Part shown: positions 10,746 through 22,020 of the stretch, one piece after another
Numbering within the stretch: the stretch's first letter is position 1
How the letters are laid out: each line of letters opens with the position of its first letter
Source: Dromaius novaehollandiae
Taxonomy: Eukaryota > Chordata > Aves > Casuariiformes > Dromaiidae
Assembly: GCF_036370855.1 (NCBI RefSeq)
Contig: NC_088099.1
Coordinates: forward strand, 32,694,501-32,758,500
Length of the DNA: 64,000 bases
Direction of reading: 5' to 3'
Made by a program: the position numbers and the translations under genes
Notes under the pieces: model-generated
Told to the model about the DNA's origin: nothing
Databases searched by the model: none
The model's input: only the letters and a program-made list of their open reading frames with translations

Positions 10746-13700
10746 CACACTCACTGAGAGGCAGAAGTGGTACAGTGGTTTGGAAGGGATCTAATTCATC
10801 CTGAGCCTAGTCTTCCTCTGAGAGCAGAGGAGGTCCCACTGGGCTGCTCTTGGTACTAGTAATTTTGACACTTGGAAGATTTTGTATTTAATACACTTTT
10901 AGATAAAATCTACTTCTCTGCTTTCTCCAACAACATTTACAGCAAAACAAACTTTGGCATGACTGACGTAGAAATGTGATGAAAATTAGGGTAGTACTGG
11001 TCAGTCACGTTACCTCCGGCATGCAGAGTTCTCTTTTGTAGGTGGAAACAGAACTTGTGGTTTATAGGAGGCATCAAACTAGTGAAAACTATTTCTAGGT
11101 AACGTGCAAGAATGCGGTTTGCATTCTTTACTGTTCTAAAAGGAACGTGTTGTTGGGGTTCAGGAAATTGGTATTTAAGTTATTGATCTGTTTTCTCTTT
11201 AGCCATGATAGAGAATGTATGAATCAGAAAAATTTATAATAACAATACTCATTTATTTCTAGAGATCCTCTTGTTTTCACAACTTAAGAAAATTAATAAA
11301 GAATGAGTTCATATCTAAATATCTCAATATATTCACCACAGTTTCTCAGAGAGCTCTAAAAGAAAAAAACCTGATATGGCCTTAGATCACACCTTTACTT
11401 TTAATCCATTTTTCCCTGATAGTTCTTACAATCTCCGTCTGCACCAGAGCCCTCGGCATACTTCCCCACAGCTGCCCCATATTGTCCTGCAGGCCATTTT
11501 TTCTGGCATTATGTGTTGCTCATCTTTCACTTGTGTCAGGTATGCTGTTTTATAGCTGTGCAGTGGCTGCAAGAATCTGGATCTTTCATCAGCTCCTGTG
11601 GGGTGGACTACTTCTGGACTGTTCATGGGTCTCTCCAACATCTCTTGCGATATAAATCTGCATAAATGACTGAGCGGTGTTCCATCAGTAGCTTAACTTT
11701 TTTGACTAATGTGCTTTCTCTGGAGATCCATTTTGACAACTCTTTATTCACTCAGCTGATCCTTGCACTTGCCTTCCTTCCTGTACGTATTCATTATGTA
11801 AGGGCATGGTTGCAGAACAGAGCCCTACATTGTTGCTCTGATCACTTCCTCACCTGCAGATCACTGCAAGCTTTACATATTTGGAGTCGTGTTTGATTAT
11901 TTTGATTAGTTGCATCATTCAGGTGGTACTGTATTATCTCTTCTGAGTGGAAGTTTTAGAACCCAAACGCAAGTGCGAATTCTACCTTATTCTGAGTTCA
12001 GAACATTCCCCTGTGTTTTGCCAGTACATTTGTTCATTAAAGCACTGGCAGAGGCCAATGGAGAGCAAACCCAGTTAAAGCATATTCAATAGTTAAGGAA
12101 AATTGTTTCAGGTATTAGCTTGGCTCCATTCGCAGCCTTTTAACTCCAAATATAAGTAGGAGAAATCTTACATTTAACACAGAGTGAAAATGAAAACAAA
12201 CACAGCTATATTCCACGGTCTTTATCTGACTGTATTATTCACTGCTGCAAAAACTCCTAAACCTTTTATTATCTAACTTTGCTATTTCAGAGGCTGATTG
12301 TTTTTCTTATATAGCTTTCTGCAGAGTAAAATATGCAATTAAATCATTTGATCCCATATGCTATAAACCCAAGGTAGAAACTTTGCCTACAATAATTCAA
12401 GATTTTTCTTCAAAGTTGTCATATTTCAAGATGTGAAGACAAACTCAAGTAGGTTTTTTAAACACTGCTTTGTGCATGTTTTTTTATACCTTGTTTATGA
12501 TCTCTGCAGATACCAGCAATCCTGACACAGAGCAAAGACTCTAAAGTCCAGTCCTTGGGAATTTGTGTGTGACCATCACACAAAAAATGTGTTCTTAGTT
12601 ATCAACTGTGTTATAATGTACTGTCAAAACTGCAGGCACTGTGAATTTGCTCTAATTGCACCTCAGCAAAAATATGTTTGAGAACTACTGGAAGAGTCAG
12701 ACAGCAGTCTGGAATTCAAGGAGTTAAGTAGAGAGTCATGCTTGCATTTTCTTGCTCTAAATCATGACTTTTTGAACTGATGATGTCTGGAGAGAAAGGT
12801 CTTGGCTTCTACCTATACTAACAAAAAATCAGTGTCTGTTAAGAGCAGACTCAAGTGGTAGTGTGGACATGAGATTCCTCAGTGAGGATAGAGATGATGA
12901 CTGCAGTTTAGGACAGGCAATTTTTAAGACATGCAGGCTACTCTGTGTATTATTTTCTAGTAGCGTATAAAGGCAGCTAAGCTCTATGAAGGGAACATGA
13001 CCATGGACTTAATTTTCTTTTGGTTACATTAGGAAAATAGCTATGCATAAACCTAAAAGCTTATAGAGACCCTTTTTTCTGTCTAACCTATCTCTCACTG
13101 CTTGGATCATAATTAATCCTATCATAGCCTACTTAGAACATGTCTCTAGGCAGTGTCCTTAGGGAGCACTGCTGGAACATACTTTGTTACTTGTGCAGAA
13201 GGTACCAAAATATAAGTTCTGATGTGAAGCCATCTGGTCCAAATTCTGTGCTGTGATGACCCCAAAGCGTTTGAATCATCTGGTACTCTAAAAGGGAGTC
13301 TGACTCTGTGCCCAATGAACCATAATGAACTCTTTAATAAAATATGCAGTTGAAAACTTGATGTTGAACTGCACTGTGTGTTATGGCCTTGCCAGCTTCA
13401 CAATGTGCCAGGCCATTTTTTTTTAAATTAATAGACTGTATTTTTAAAAAATTTTGGAATGCATGTACATTCACAGCCATCTCCACAGAAAATCTGGGCA
13501 AAAGGGAGGTCACCTTGCTATGTCTTTGGATTTTAAACAAGAAAATATTCTTTAAAGAGGTCCTGTGCTTTAATCCATTTTGGACCCATGGAATTTCTGA
13601 GATTGCAGTGCAGCTTCTTAACTCTTTGGTGAGATGTAATGAAATCTTCATGCTGAGGCAACTTTCTTGCTTAATAGCTTGGTGGGAGAGAATCTATTAT

Positions 13701-14998
13701 GTATTAAATCTATCTTTGTCTCTGTGGAAACATTCATTTTAAAGTAGCATTTTAATCATGGCTGCAGCCCGCAGGGAAAAAAGAAGATACCCAGAGCTGA
13801 ATGATGCATGTCCAGCTACCAAAGGGGATGCTTTATTAACTTTGATTTACATATGACTGCTTGTTTAAAATTATAATGTCCCCATACAGATGGCATTTTG
13901 GGAAGTTGAAGGCCCCCAGGTTAGGGCCTCCCATAGTTGAAGGGGTAAATGAACAGAGTTTAAAAACGTGTTGTCCAAAAGCGTATGTCAAAATAAGGAC
14001 AGCCCCAACCCTGATCACTGTACTTTCCTATAAATCATATTCTGGCCTTTAGTTACCTATGTGGCTTAGAATTTGTTTGCCTGAGTTTTCTGTACTGTGT
14101 CTACTTTGATGGAGCCTTGGCAATTTTAGGCTCAGAAACAATGCATGTCAGCAGGGAATCCTCTGCCCTGAATTGCTTAGTTAGGGGAACAGCATCCAAT
14201 GATGGGTCAAAATAACATAGCCTGCTGGACTGAAAACCTCTTCACTGCACAAACAATTCTGTGAGCACAGAAATGTTCATGGTTTCTGACTATGTCTCCT
14301 GGTTGGGTTCTGTAGTTTCTAAAACAAGGTAAACTCAAAGTTTTTTCATGCAATCAGATGATTAGTAATGGCACTCTTCCATGCAGGTTCTCTGGTGTTT
14401 AAGAAAGAAGAAACTTGTGCTCCATCTATCCCTCCAGAAGTGGCCCAGTGGGATATTCTTGTGCCTGGCTACATGTTTTCTTGAAACTTGGAGGAACATA
14501 ACATCTTTGTGGCCTCTGTCTCTCCATTAAATATGGCTGACATCAGTAGCTAATGGCCAAAAGTTATTGGCAGGACAGACAGAGAGCTTGACTTCAGACA
14601 GCATGGTAATAAAGATGGGTAATAAATACACTGGGAGTAGACACAGCCCCATTGCGACTGCTGCGTCCATCTCACTTCCCTGTGGGCCAGACCACAGGGC
14701 ACAACCACCACATTAGGTCATGTAGTGAGAGTGGGCCTACCACTGGGGAGCAGCTTTCATCTGCTTTAGCAGTTGCCTTCTACCTCCTTGCTGCAGCACT
14801 TCTTCCATATTCGTTTTCATTTTCCATTGCTGTGCTACGGCTTTTCTAAATGGCACATGGAGCTGAGAGAAGCTTAGGCTTTGGGAAGGAGAGTGGAAAC
14901 CAGGTGACCAGGAGAAGCAAAAGCAAATCTGCATTTGAAATCTTGGAAAATCAGGAAATCATAAATTTAGGAAATCAGGTCAATGATTGTTGTCAAAA
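10746..14998. other. Long noncoding stretch, no gene seen
   Basis: Mostly AT-rich unique-looking DNA. ORFs up to about 119 codons (for example 13383-13742 plus and its minus-strand mirror) have random-like composition. A T-rich run lies near 13417-13426. No repeat family was identified with confidence. Confidence 0.6.
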
Positions 14999-15104
14999 AG
15001 GAAAGGAAAAGGAAAGGAAAGAAGAAGAAGAAGAAAAGAAGAAGAAGAGAAGGGAAGGGAAGGGAGGGGAAGGGAAGGGAAGAGAAAAAAGAAAAAGAAA
15101 AAGA
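14999..15104 (+). repeat. Purine-rich simple repeat (GGAAA/GAA/GGGAA)
   Basis: About 105 bases consist almost only of A and G on the plus strand, moving from GGAAA units through GAA units to GGGAA units and ending in GAAAAA. All three forward frames stay open here simply because purine repeats lack most stop codons, so the Lys/Glu/Arg-rich ORFs over this region are artefacts. Tracts like this can form triplex DNA. Confidence 0.95.
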
Positions 15105-18100
15105 TGTTTGGTTGCCACATAATGCTACTTGCTGTTGCTCTGCTTGCCACGTTTTTCTCAGCTCTGCTACTGCTCTTCTTCTCTGTGCCCCTGTTTTGTT
15201 ACTTTACCTACAACAGATTGCAAGATAGGGGATGAAAGATACACTGAATACATAGCAGCATCCCTTACCCTGCACACTTTCCTCTATACCCATGATATAA
15301 CTCTGTCTTATTTGCTCCAGAAAAGATACGTGCAGAATCCAAAAGCACCAGCAATCTTCAGTAGTTGTCTGTTTCCCATTTCCTTTAAAAAGTCCAGCTC
15401 TTAAAATTTGAATAGTTAAGAATCAGAATTTAACAAACCTCATTTTAGACACCCATTTGTTTAAATGATTGCCCCATCAAGTGTTTCCGCGCAGTTCAGT
15501 TCAGCCAGTTATTTTCAGTTAATCGGTCTAAGGGGAGTGTCCCAAAATTTAGTTTGCAGTTGCATCTCTTGGCTTTTCAGGGCTGTGTGCATTTTGCTGG
15601 TCTGGGAGCAGGCATGCATCACTTGAGATGTATGCTATGGTTTGGGAATCCCCAGGGGAAGACTTCCAACACGCTGGCATGGCGCTGCCATCATTGGCAG
15701 CCTCCAGGCCCAGACCTGCCCACTCCTGCCTTTCTGAGCAATTGCCAGATACCCTGTCACTTATCCTGGGGGGAGGCGGCTGACAGTGCCATATACCTAC
15801 AAAGGCTGACTGCTTATTCAGAATACTTGCACAGTGATCTCTATGAGAATACTTTCAGGATTTGTTTTATGGGCTGGAAGCAGTGAACACCATTATAAAT
15901 GCTAGCATATAACACTGTGAGAGGAATAATTGTAACACATAGTCGCTTATGTTAATGCTATCACATTATCTTGTGATAGCTGTGCAATTAAATGAGTCAC
16001 CACTATGCCAAAATCTCATTTGTCTCCAAGCACCCCACAAATACGCTGCATTCATCGTCTGTGCTGTGGATCGGTAGCTTTTTAGTCATTGCATTCTCTT
16101 TGTGTTTGGAGACCCACAGAACTGCGTAACCTCTGAAAAGACAGAGCATACTGGTTGAAGTTTAATACCAGAAGAGTATTAATTTAATGAACGATTTTCC
16201 CAAGTTATTTCCAGAAAATACTTTCCTGAGCGATATTAATATAGCAGGTTCTGAGCCTTAAAACAGTGTTTCAAGAACAATGGTACTGTGGTTAGACAGT
16301 AGTCTGTCTTCTGTTTATCCTTGACTGTGACTGCAGGCCTGCATACTCCTTATTCCATTGCAATGATTGCAAGGGGCACCATTTACTGTTTTTCTGATAT
16401 TCTCAGAAATATACACAGAACTTTTGCACAAAGCAGTATGTTCAAAAATGGAGAGAATATTCTGCCTAAAGAATGATCAACATAGGGTTTTCTGGCTGAA
16501 AAAAAAGGACCCTAGCACAGATAGGGAAAAGCTAGGGAAAAGGGGAAGCAGGTTAAAGATACCAAAAATGATTTGTCCCTTTTGTATCACAATGAGCGTA
16601 GCAGCCATTTGCTAGAGAAGTTGTATCATGAATGTAGAAAAAAAATGATAGAAAAGAATTTCCCCTCCTTGCACAGTGTCTCGTCTGTTTCTTTTCCTTA
16701 CTAGAATCTCCAGCCTGAGTTTTGTTTACCTAAAGATACTGCTTTGGCCTGGAAACACAAATGGGTCCAAGTATGGGTAGCAACTGTGCAGCTTTCACCT
16801 AAATCATTACAGAACTAGATCATAGTCTTGATGTAAGTGAGCATTAGGTACAAGTGCTACAGCTCCTCTCCTGGTTGCTGTAGTAGCTGAAAAAACAACT
16901 TAAGAAAAACAACAACAAAAACAGAATTAAGAATTGCTCGAGAAAATGTTCCCTGTGGCCTCAGGACAGTGTTCTGTTACAGTCAGATACCATTAAAGGT
17001 TTAATAAAACAGAGAAATTGGGAGTGGTACGTTTATACTGGAGAGTTTAATTCTGACCTTTTGTATTTAGGCAATATTTTCCCAAGCCCAGGAATTAAAT
17101 ATAGGAGAGAGACACTTCTCAATGTGACATAAGTATCCTTCTTCCCCTGAAGAAATAAACATGAATGATGAAAGCAGGAATGTGGAAATAAAAGTGTTAC
17201 TTCCTCACTTACAATGCCATCTAGCACTTGTTATCAAACTTGTGAAAATTGCAAGATTTACTGTAACAGTTTACACTTGGCTAGTGAGGTATAAAATATC
17301 TTTATCTTATAGCCGTATAAACTACGGTTAAACTGTGCAGAAGATACACACTGAGCAGTCCTCGCAGAATGATTAGGAATTGGAAAAGCATTAGGAATAC
17401 AAGAAATAAGAGCAGAACCTCCTGTTCAGAATATGTATTGAATGGAATACAAGTGAACAGAATTAAACTAGTTGAGGCAACTCACCTTCTGGATAATTTT
17501 TGATCTAAAACAGAAGTTGAAGTAGATCGAAGCTGTACTAACCCTATATTTACCCTAAAGCATTCTCACTGATAATAAAACTGGGACGCTAAAAGTGTGA
17601 ATGGCAAAATAACGTCTGATTAGTCTGACCACCCACATTTGCAACAAAATGCAACAAAATCAACAAAACAAAATCTTTGATTTAAACAATGTTTTTTCGC
17701 AGTATAATTTTGTCTGTATTTGTTTATTTACATGAAATAACAGAAGTTTCAAGGCTCGTTTTGTTTTATTTTTTGTGGAGGACATCTGGATTATTCAGAG
17801 AGCTGAGGTGAGAGTATTCACTCTTCCTCTCTTTCAGAGAGACAGGGATATTGACCTTTCCCTTCCAGAATTGGCAATCAGTGGTACCAAGATGAAGACA
17901 CAAACTAAAGAGCTGAAATGAGCCTCAGCTGAAAAAACATCTCAATTGAATTACATTTCTGCCATTTCCCTGATGTGCTAAACCTTACACACTTGCAAGA
18001 TCTATCTTTCAAATGGAAAATCAAATGGAAAAACCTCAGCGCGCTGCAGGGTTTTTTTATACATCATGAAATATTGAACAAAAAGGAGGTCATAAGCCTT

Positions 18101-18749
18101 TTTGTTGACTTTATAGGTCTCCCGAGACTTCTTCAAGCTCTCTTCTTGATTGCTGCTGTACATCTGGAGTGAGAGCCAGAGACACGATGGCAGGTGTAAG
18201 TTGCTCTTGGAAATGTAATACATTTTCCTCCATAGCATGCAAGACAAATACTTCCTTTCTTTTTCCACCAGAAGAATAAGAAAACTTTCTGAGCCATGCC
18301 ATGGCCCCCAGAAGCCAATTGAACTTTGTTCCATAAGTTTCAACATGGCCAGGGTTTCTTCCTGTGTATTGAAATGTGCAACTTTTAACCCTTTTATAGG
18401 AATTATGTGTTGGATGGGAAAAAATGATTTTTAGTAGCTATCAAGGAAAAAAAAAAACCAGATTGCATATACTCTCCCAAAGGAAGTGCACTTTGTTATT
18501 TAATGTAGTAATTGCATGTATATAAAGACTAAAGTCACATGAATCAGGGCTTTCAAAAATAACATAGGTAAAATAAGGTATAATGTACAATTAAATTAAA
18601 AGCATCTATGTATATGGCAACAGCAGCCAAACTGCTTAGAAAACTGAATCACAATGAACTTGTGGGAAATAGAATTTAAAGTTAGGATTCTTTGTAGCAA
18701 GAATGCTACTAAAATCAATTTTATTAAAATCAATTTTTTCTATAGAGTA
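15105..18749. other. Noncoding; hairpin at 15957-15980
   Basis: No gene was recognised. A perfect 9-base inverted repeat (GCTATCACA ... TGTGATAGC, 6-base loop) at 15957-15980 holds GATA-type cores in its arms. The stretch near 15600-15790 is somewhat GC-richer and gives a 110-codon frame without motifs. Confidence 0.6.
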
Positions 18750-18763
18750 CCACTAGATGGCAG
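18750..18763 (+). promoter_or_regulatory. CTCF-like site, plus orientation
   Basis: CCACTAGATGGCAG matches the vertebrate CTCF core CCASYAGRKGGCRS at every position. The nearest other good match, at 7729-7742, points the opposite way, so the pair is divergent rather than convergent. Binding must be measured; this is a motif match only. Confidence 0.5.
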
Positions 18764-19374
18764 TATAGGAGAGAAAAAGAAAATATTTTTGAAAGGCCCA
18801 TGCCTGGACAGGTATGATAAACATTCATTTGCATTATTTGGGCTCTTGTACATTGCTAAACTATCAGCTTAGCCTTTTCCTTCCATCTCGTTGTTACTAG
18901 TAGACATGCAGCTTTCCATATCAGAAAGTTATCTATGTTTGTATTTGATCCATTATTAATTTTACTAGTCTGGAAACTTCTTTTGGAGAGGAAATACTGT
19001 CTTGAAATGTGGATGTGGCGCTCTGTACTAGTCATCAGAAGTGCAATGTAAGATTTTAAGGAGTGAAATTATCTCACTTTTCTTAGCAGATCCATAGCAC
19101 TGCACTATGCAGTTCTGTGTTAGATCTCTGTGGTCAGTTCTGATCTCAGGTTCTTTTAACTTACTTGCTTTAGCTAATGTTGCCTCTGAAATGAACCTCT
19201 GTGAATTGCACCTGCCTGCACGGAAGGGTGCTAAAGTCCCATGCTACCAAGTCTCCTAAGAGTTTTATAGTTTTCCTCGCATTCACAAAAAAATTGCACA
19301 GCTAGCTGTAAGTGAGCATTCAGGTAAAGCCGTGTCCTCCCTTGCTGTGAAACACTCCTGTTTTCGCAGCTGCA

Positions 19375-19575
19375 GGGTACGTGGCAGGTGCAAGAGGAAG
19401 GTTGGTGCTCAGGCAGGCACGTAGGTGCCCCCCGTCCCCCCACTTTGCCCCTGGTCCGCAGCGGTGCCCGCAGGGCTGGCAGCGCTGCTCTGCTCAGCCA
19501 GCGAGGCCCTGGGCATCAGTGTGGCACCCCAGCGCTCCTCGCTCTGCTGAGACCCATCAGAGGGTGATTTAGGCT
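19375..19575. other. GC-rich patch of unknown origin
   Basis: About 200 bases with high G+C and several CpGs (GTCCGCAGCGGTGCCCGCAGG near 19456-19476) border the CR1 element. A 63-codon frame runs through it on the plus strand with no recognisable domain. It may be a regulatory patch or an unidentified repeat. Confidence 0.3.
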
Positions 19576-20559
19576 ATGCTGCCTCGACTGAGATCTGAGG
19601 GAGTCTCACTTTATTGACGAGGTGCTCAAATTCCCCAAGAAACGAAGCAGGAATCTGAGAGAAACTAACAACACACAGATGTTATTAAAAATTGTAATCA
19701 AAAAGAAATTCCTGCATATGAGGATTTGCCTAGAAACCAAAAGACAGTATCAAAGCATATGTATCTCCTGTATATTATTAGACTATTAAGTGTGTTACTG
19801 AAGTATGCAAATCACGGCTATTATGGAGGAATTAAAAGAAGCAGCCAAAAGAGTAAAAAGTTTGCAGGTGGCATGCTGATTGTTTAAAGATACTATATTA
19901 GAGACTTAGAGCAAACATTTACTACTTGTCAAAAAAGACTTTAAAAGGACCACACGCACAGAAAGCTGGCATGGTTAAACAGGAACGTGAAAGCAGCTAT
20001 TAGGAATAAAAGACAGTCTTCAAAAAGTGGAAATTATGTTGAAATGAGGAAGAGAGAAAAGCACATAAACTCTTCCACATTAAATATAAACCCTTTATAA
20101 AGCGGGCCAAAAAGAGTTTGAGGAGTAACTTGTGATAAGCAGAAGAGTAAAGAATAAAGCTTTCTCTAAACACATCAGAAGCATGAAATGTGCCAGACGG
20201 TTTATAGGCAAGCTATAATGTTTGGGGTATAATAGGAACATTTAAAGAAGATAAGCCCAGAGCAGAAAAGCTGAATGAATTTTTTGCATTAATGTTCACC
20301 CCTGACAAGCTTAGGCAGGTTTCCACAACAGAACCTTTTTTATGGGGCCAAGTCAAAGAAATTATCTCAAATGGAAGTGTCAGAGAAGAAATTTCAGATT
20401 AGATAGAACTAAATGGTAACAAATCACCTAGATTAGATCAGATTCTCAAAACACTTCTAAAGGAAGTCTGATATATGTGACAAATTATTAACTGTGATGT
20501 AACTCAACCCTTAGATCTGTCTCTTCCAAAGGAATGGAGTGTGGCAAATGTGACATCGC

Positions 20560-20581
20560 TTTTTTTTTTTTTTTTTTTTTT
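20560..20581 (+). repeat. T22 homopolymer inside the CR1 element
   Basis: Twenty-two consecutive T. It sits where related CR1 copies have a short T/A-rich stretch before the GGAATTACAGG segment, so it is best explained as slippage expansion rather than a tail. Confidence 0.9.
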
Positions 20582-20655
20582 AATTCAGGGAGATCTCAGG
20601 AATTACAGGACAATAAGCCTGATCTCTGCACTGGGCAAGCTGGTATCAGCTGGTA

Positions 20656-20683
20656 TCATCATAGCTGGTGTCAGCTATGATGA
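20656..20683. repeat. Perfect 12-base inverted repeat in CR1
   Basis: TCATCATAGCTG and CAGCTATGATGA are exact reverse complements separated by GTGT. It overlaps a short tandem (CTGGTATCA repeated near 20641-20657), pointing to local duplication and inversion within the dead element. Confidence 0.9.
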
Positions 20684-21829
20684 AAAACTGGCAGACTTAT
20701 AGTTAACCATGCTATAAAACAGGAGAGTTAATAAAGCTTTTCTAATGGAGGGTATGTGGCAGAAATGATCCCACTTCTTCGAAAGAATCAACATGCATAT
20801 GAATGAGAATGGTCTAGTTTATACACTTTGTATGGTTTATACAGATGCAGAACGTTCTCACAGTGCTGAGTGACATGGCAATAAATGGCAGAAGAAATTC
20901 AATGATAAATACAAAGTAATGGGAAAAAAAAGCCTCATTATAAGTATACAAGTACAGTTCTAAATAAGTTGTAACTGCAGAAGAAGGTCTCAGTTACTGG
21001 AGAGTTAATGTATGCAAATGTCAGAAAATGACAAAATGACAAAATTCAGCAATGGTAAACAAACAAACAAAACAAGAGAAGGAAATGGAGAATAACGCAG
21101 AAAACACCCTGATGCAATCTATAAATCCAGACTTACAAATTTGACCTACATTTTGAAGACTGTGCATTGTTCTGGTAGTGCTTCGAAAAGGATATTGCAG
21201 AACTGGGAAAGATAGAAATAATGACAATATATATGACGAAAGATAAGGAATGGCTTCCTCAGAAGAAGAAAATTAATAGACTAAAGATATTATAGCTTGG
21301 ATAAGAAATAATTTGTGGGGATATGATATGACAGAGATTATAAAATCATTACTGGCATGGAAAGAATTAATATTGAATGATTCTTTCCTGTCTCTCACAA
21401 TATAAGAACTAGGTTGCCTAAAATGACATTTGGAGATGGTAGGTTCAAAATCAAGAGAAGGGAATACTTTTTCACACAGTGGTAATTAGACTGTGGAACT
21501 CATTGCCACAGGATAATCTAGACTTCCAAAATTTAAAAATCTTAGAAGAAAATTTACTCAAGAGTTATTAAGAGTTATTAAGTGCAAAGATAATCACTCC
21601 TGGGCTTGGAAGGCTATGAATTACAGACTGCTGGTACCATGGAGGATTACGCTGGGGAGCATCACAGCTTTCTTACCATGTTTTTATGTTTTTTCCCTAA
21701 GCAGTTGCAGCTGGACATTGTCAAAGGCAAGATACTGTGCTAGGTGAACCTTTAGGCGGCCCAGTAGTGGTGTTCTTATGTTCAGTGTTGTGGCCTGTTT
21801 TATGAGACACTCTGTAATGACAAAGAAAG

Positions 21830-22020
21830 ATATTTTATCTTGCATGGAGTGAAAGCTAATCCATGTATTTGTGACATAAAAATGCATTTATTTTGCCAGC
21901 AGTTGCCATGGAACAGGAGCTGCTGTCCCAGCAGCAACTCCCACTCTACTGAGATTCGAGAAAGGCAGAAGAGACAAAAGGACATTAGATACACAACTAA
22001 ACTCTACCTCAGTCAAATAT
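21830..22020. promoter_or_regulatory. Possible regulatory block with X-box-like motif after the CR1
   Basis: GTTGCCATGGAAC at 21902-21914 resembles an RFX X-box, here one base short in the right half. It sits between CAGCAG and CTGCTG, which are inverted. GCTAATCC near 21853-21860 matches an OTX/bicoid-type site. Small ORFs on both strands have no recognisable domains. Function is speculative. Confidence 0.25.

Larger units (their letters stand above)
19640..21784 (+). mobile_element. CR1-class non-LTR retrotransposon, 3' part, degraded
   Basis: The 3' end (GATACTGTGCTAGGTGAACC ... TGGTGTTCTTATGTTC, 21731-21783) corresponds to the end of CR1 elements common in turtles and crocodilians (GATACTGGGCTAGATGGACC ... 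TTCTTATGTTC). Upstream, diverged but ordered matches are seen to the ORF2 linker and reverse transcriptase region: TGGCATGCTG near 19868, AATGAATTTTTTGCAT near 20274, GGAATTACAGGACAATAAGCC near 20598 and AAATGGCAGAAGAAATTCAATG near 20884. Further 3', GTGGAACTCATTGCCACAG at 21493 matches. About 350 bases of the RT core appear deleted between roughly 20790 and 20850. The frames are broken by stops, so the element is dead. A T22 run (20560-20581) expands what is a short T-rich stretch in the family. The 5' boundary is approximate. Confidence 0.88.

Noticed and set aside
14850..15235. Lys/Glu/Arg-rich ORFs in three plus frames
   Set aside because: Produced by the purine simple repeat at 14999-15104.
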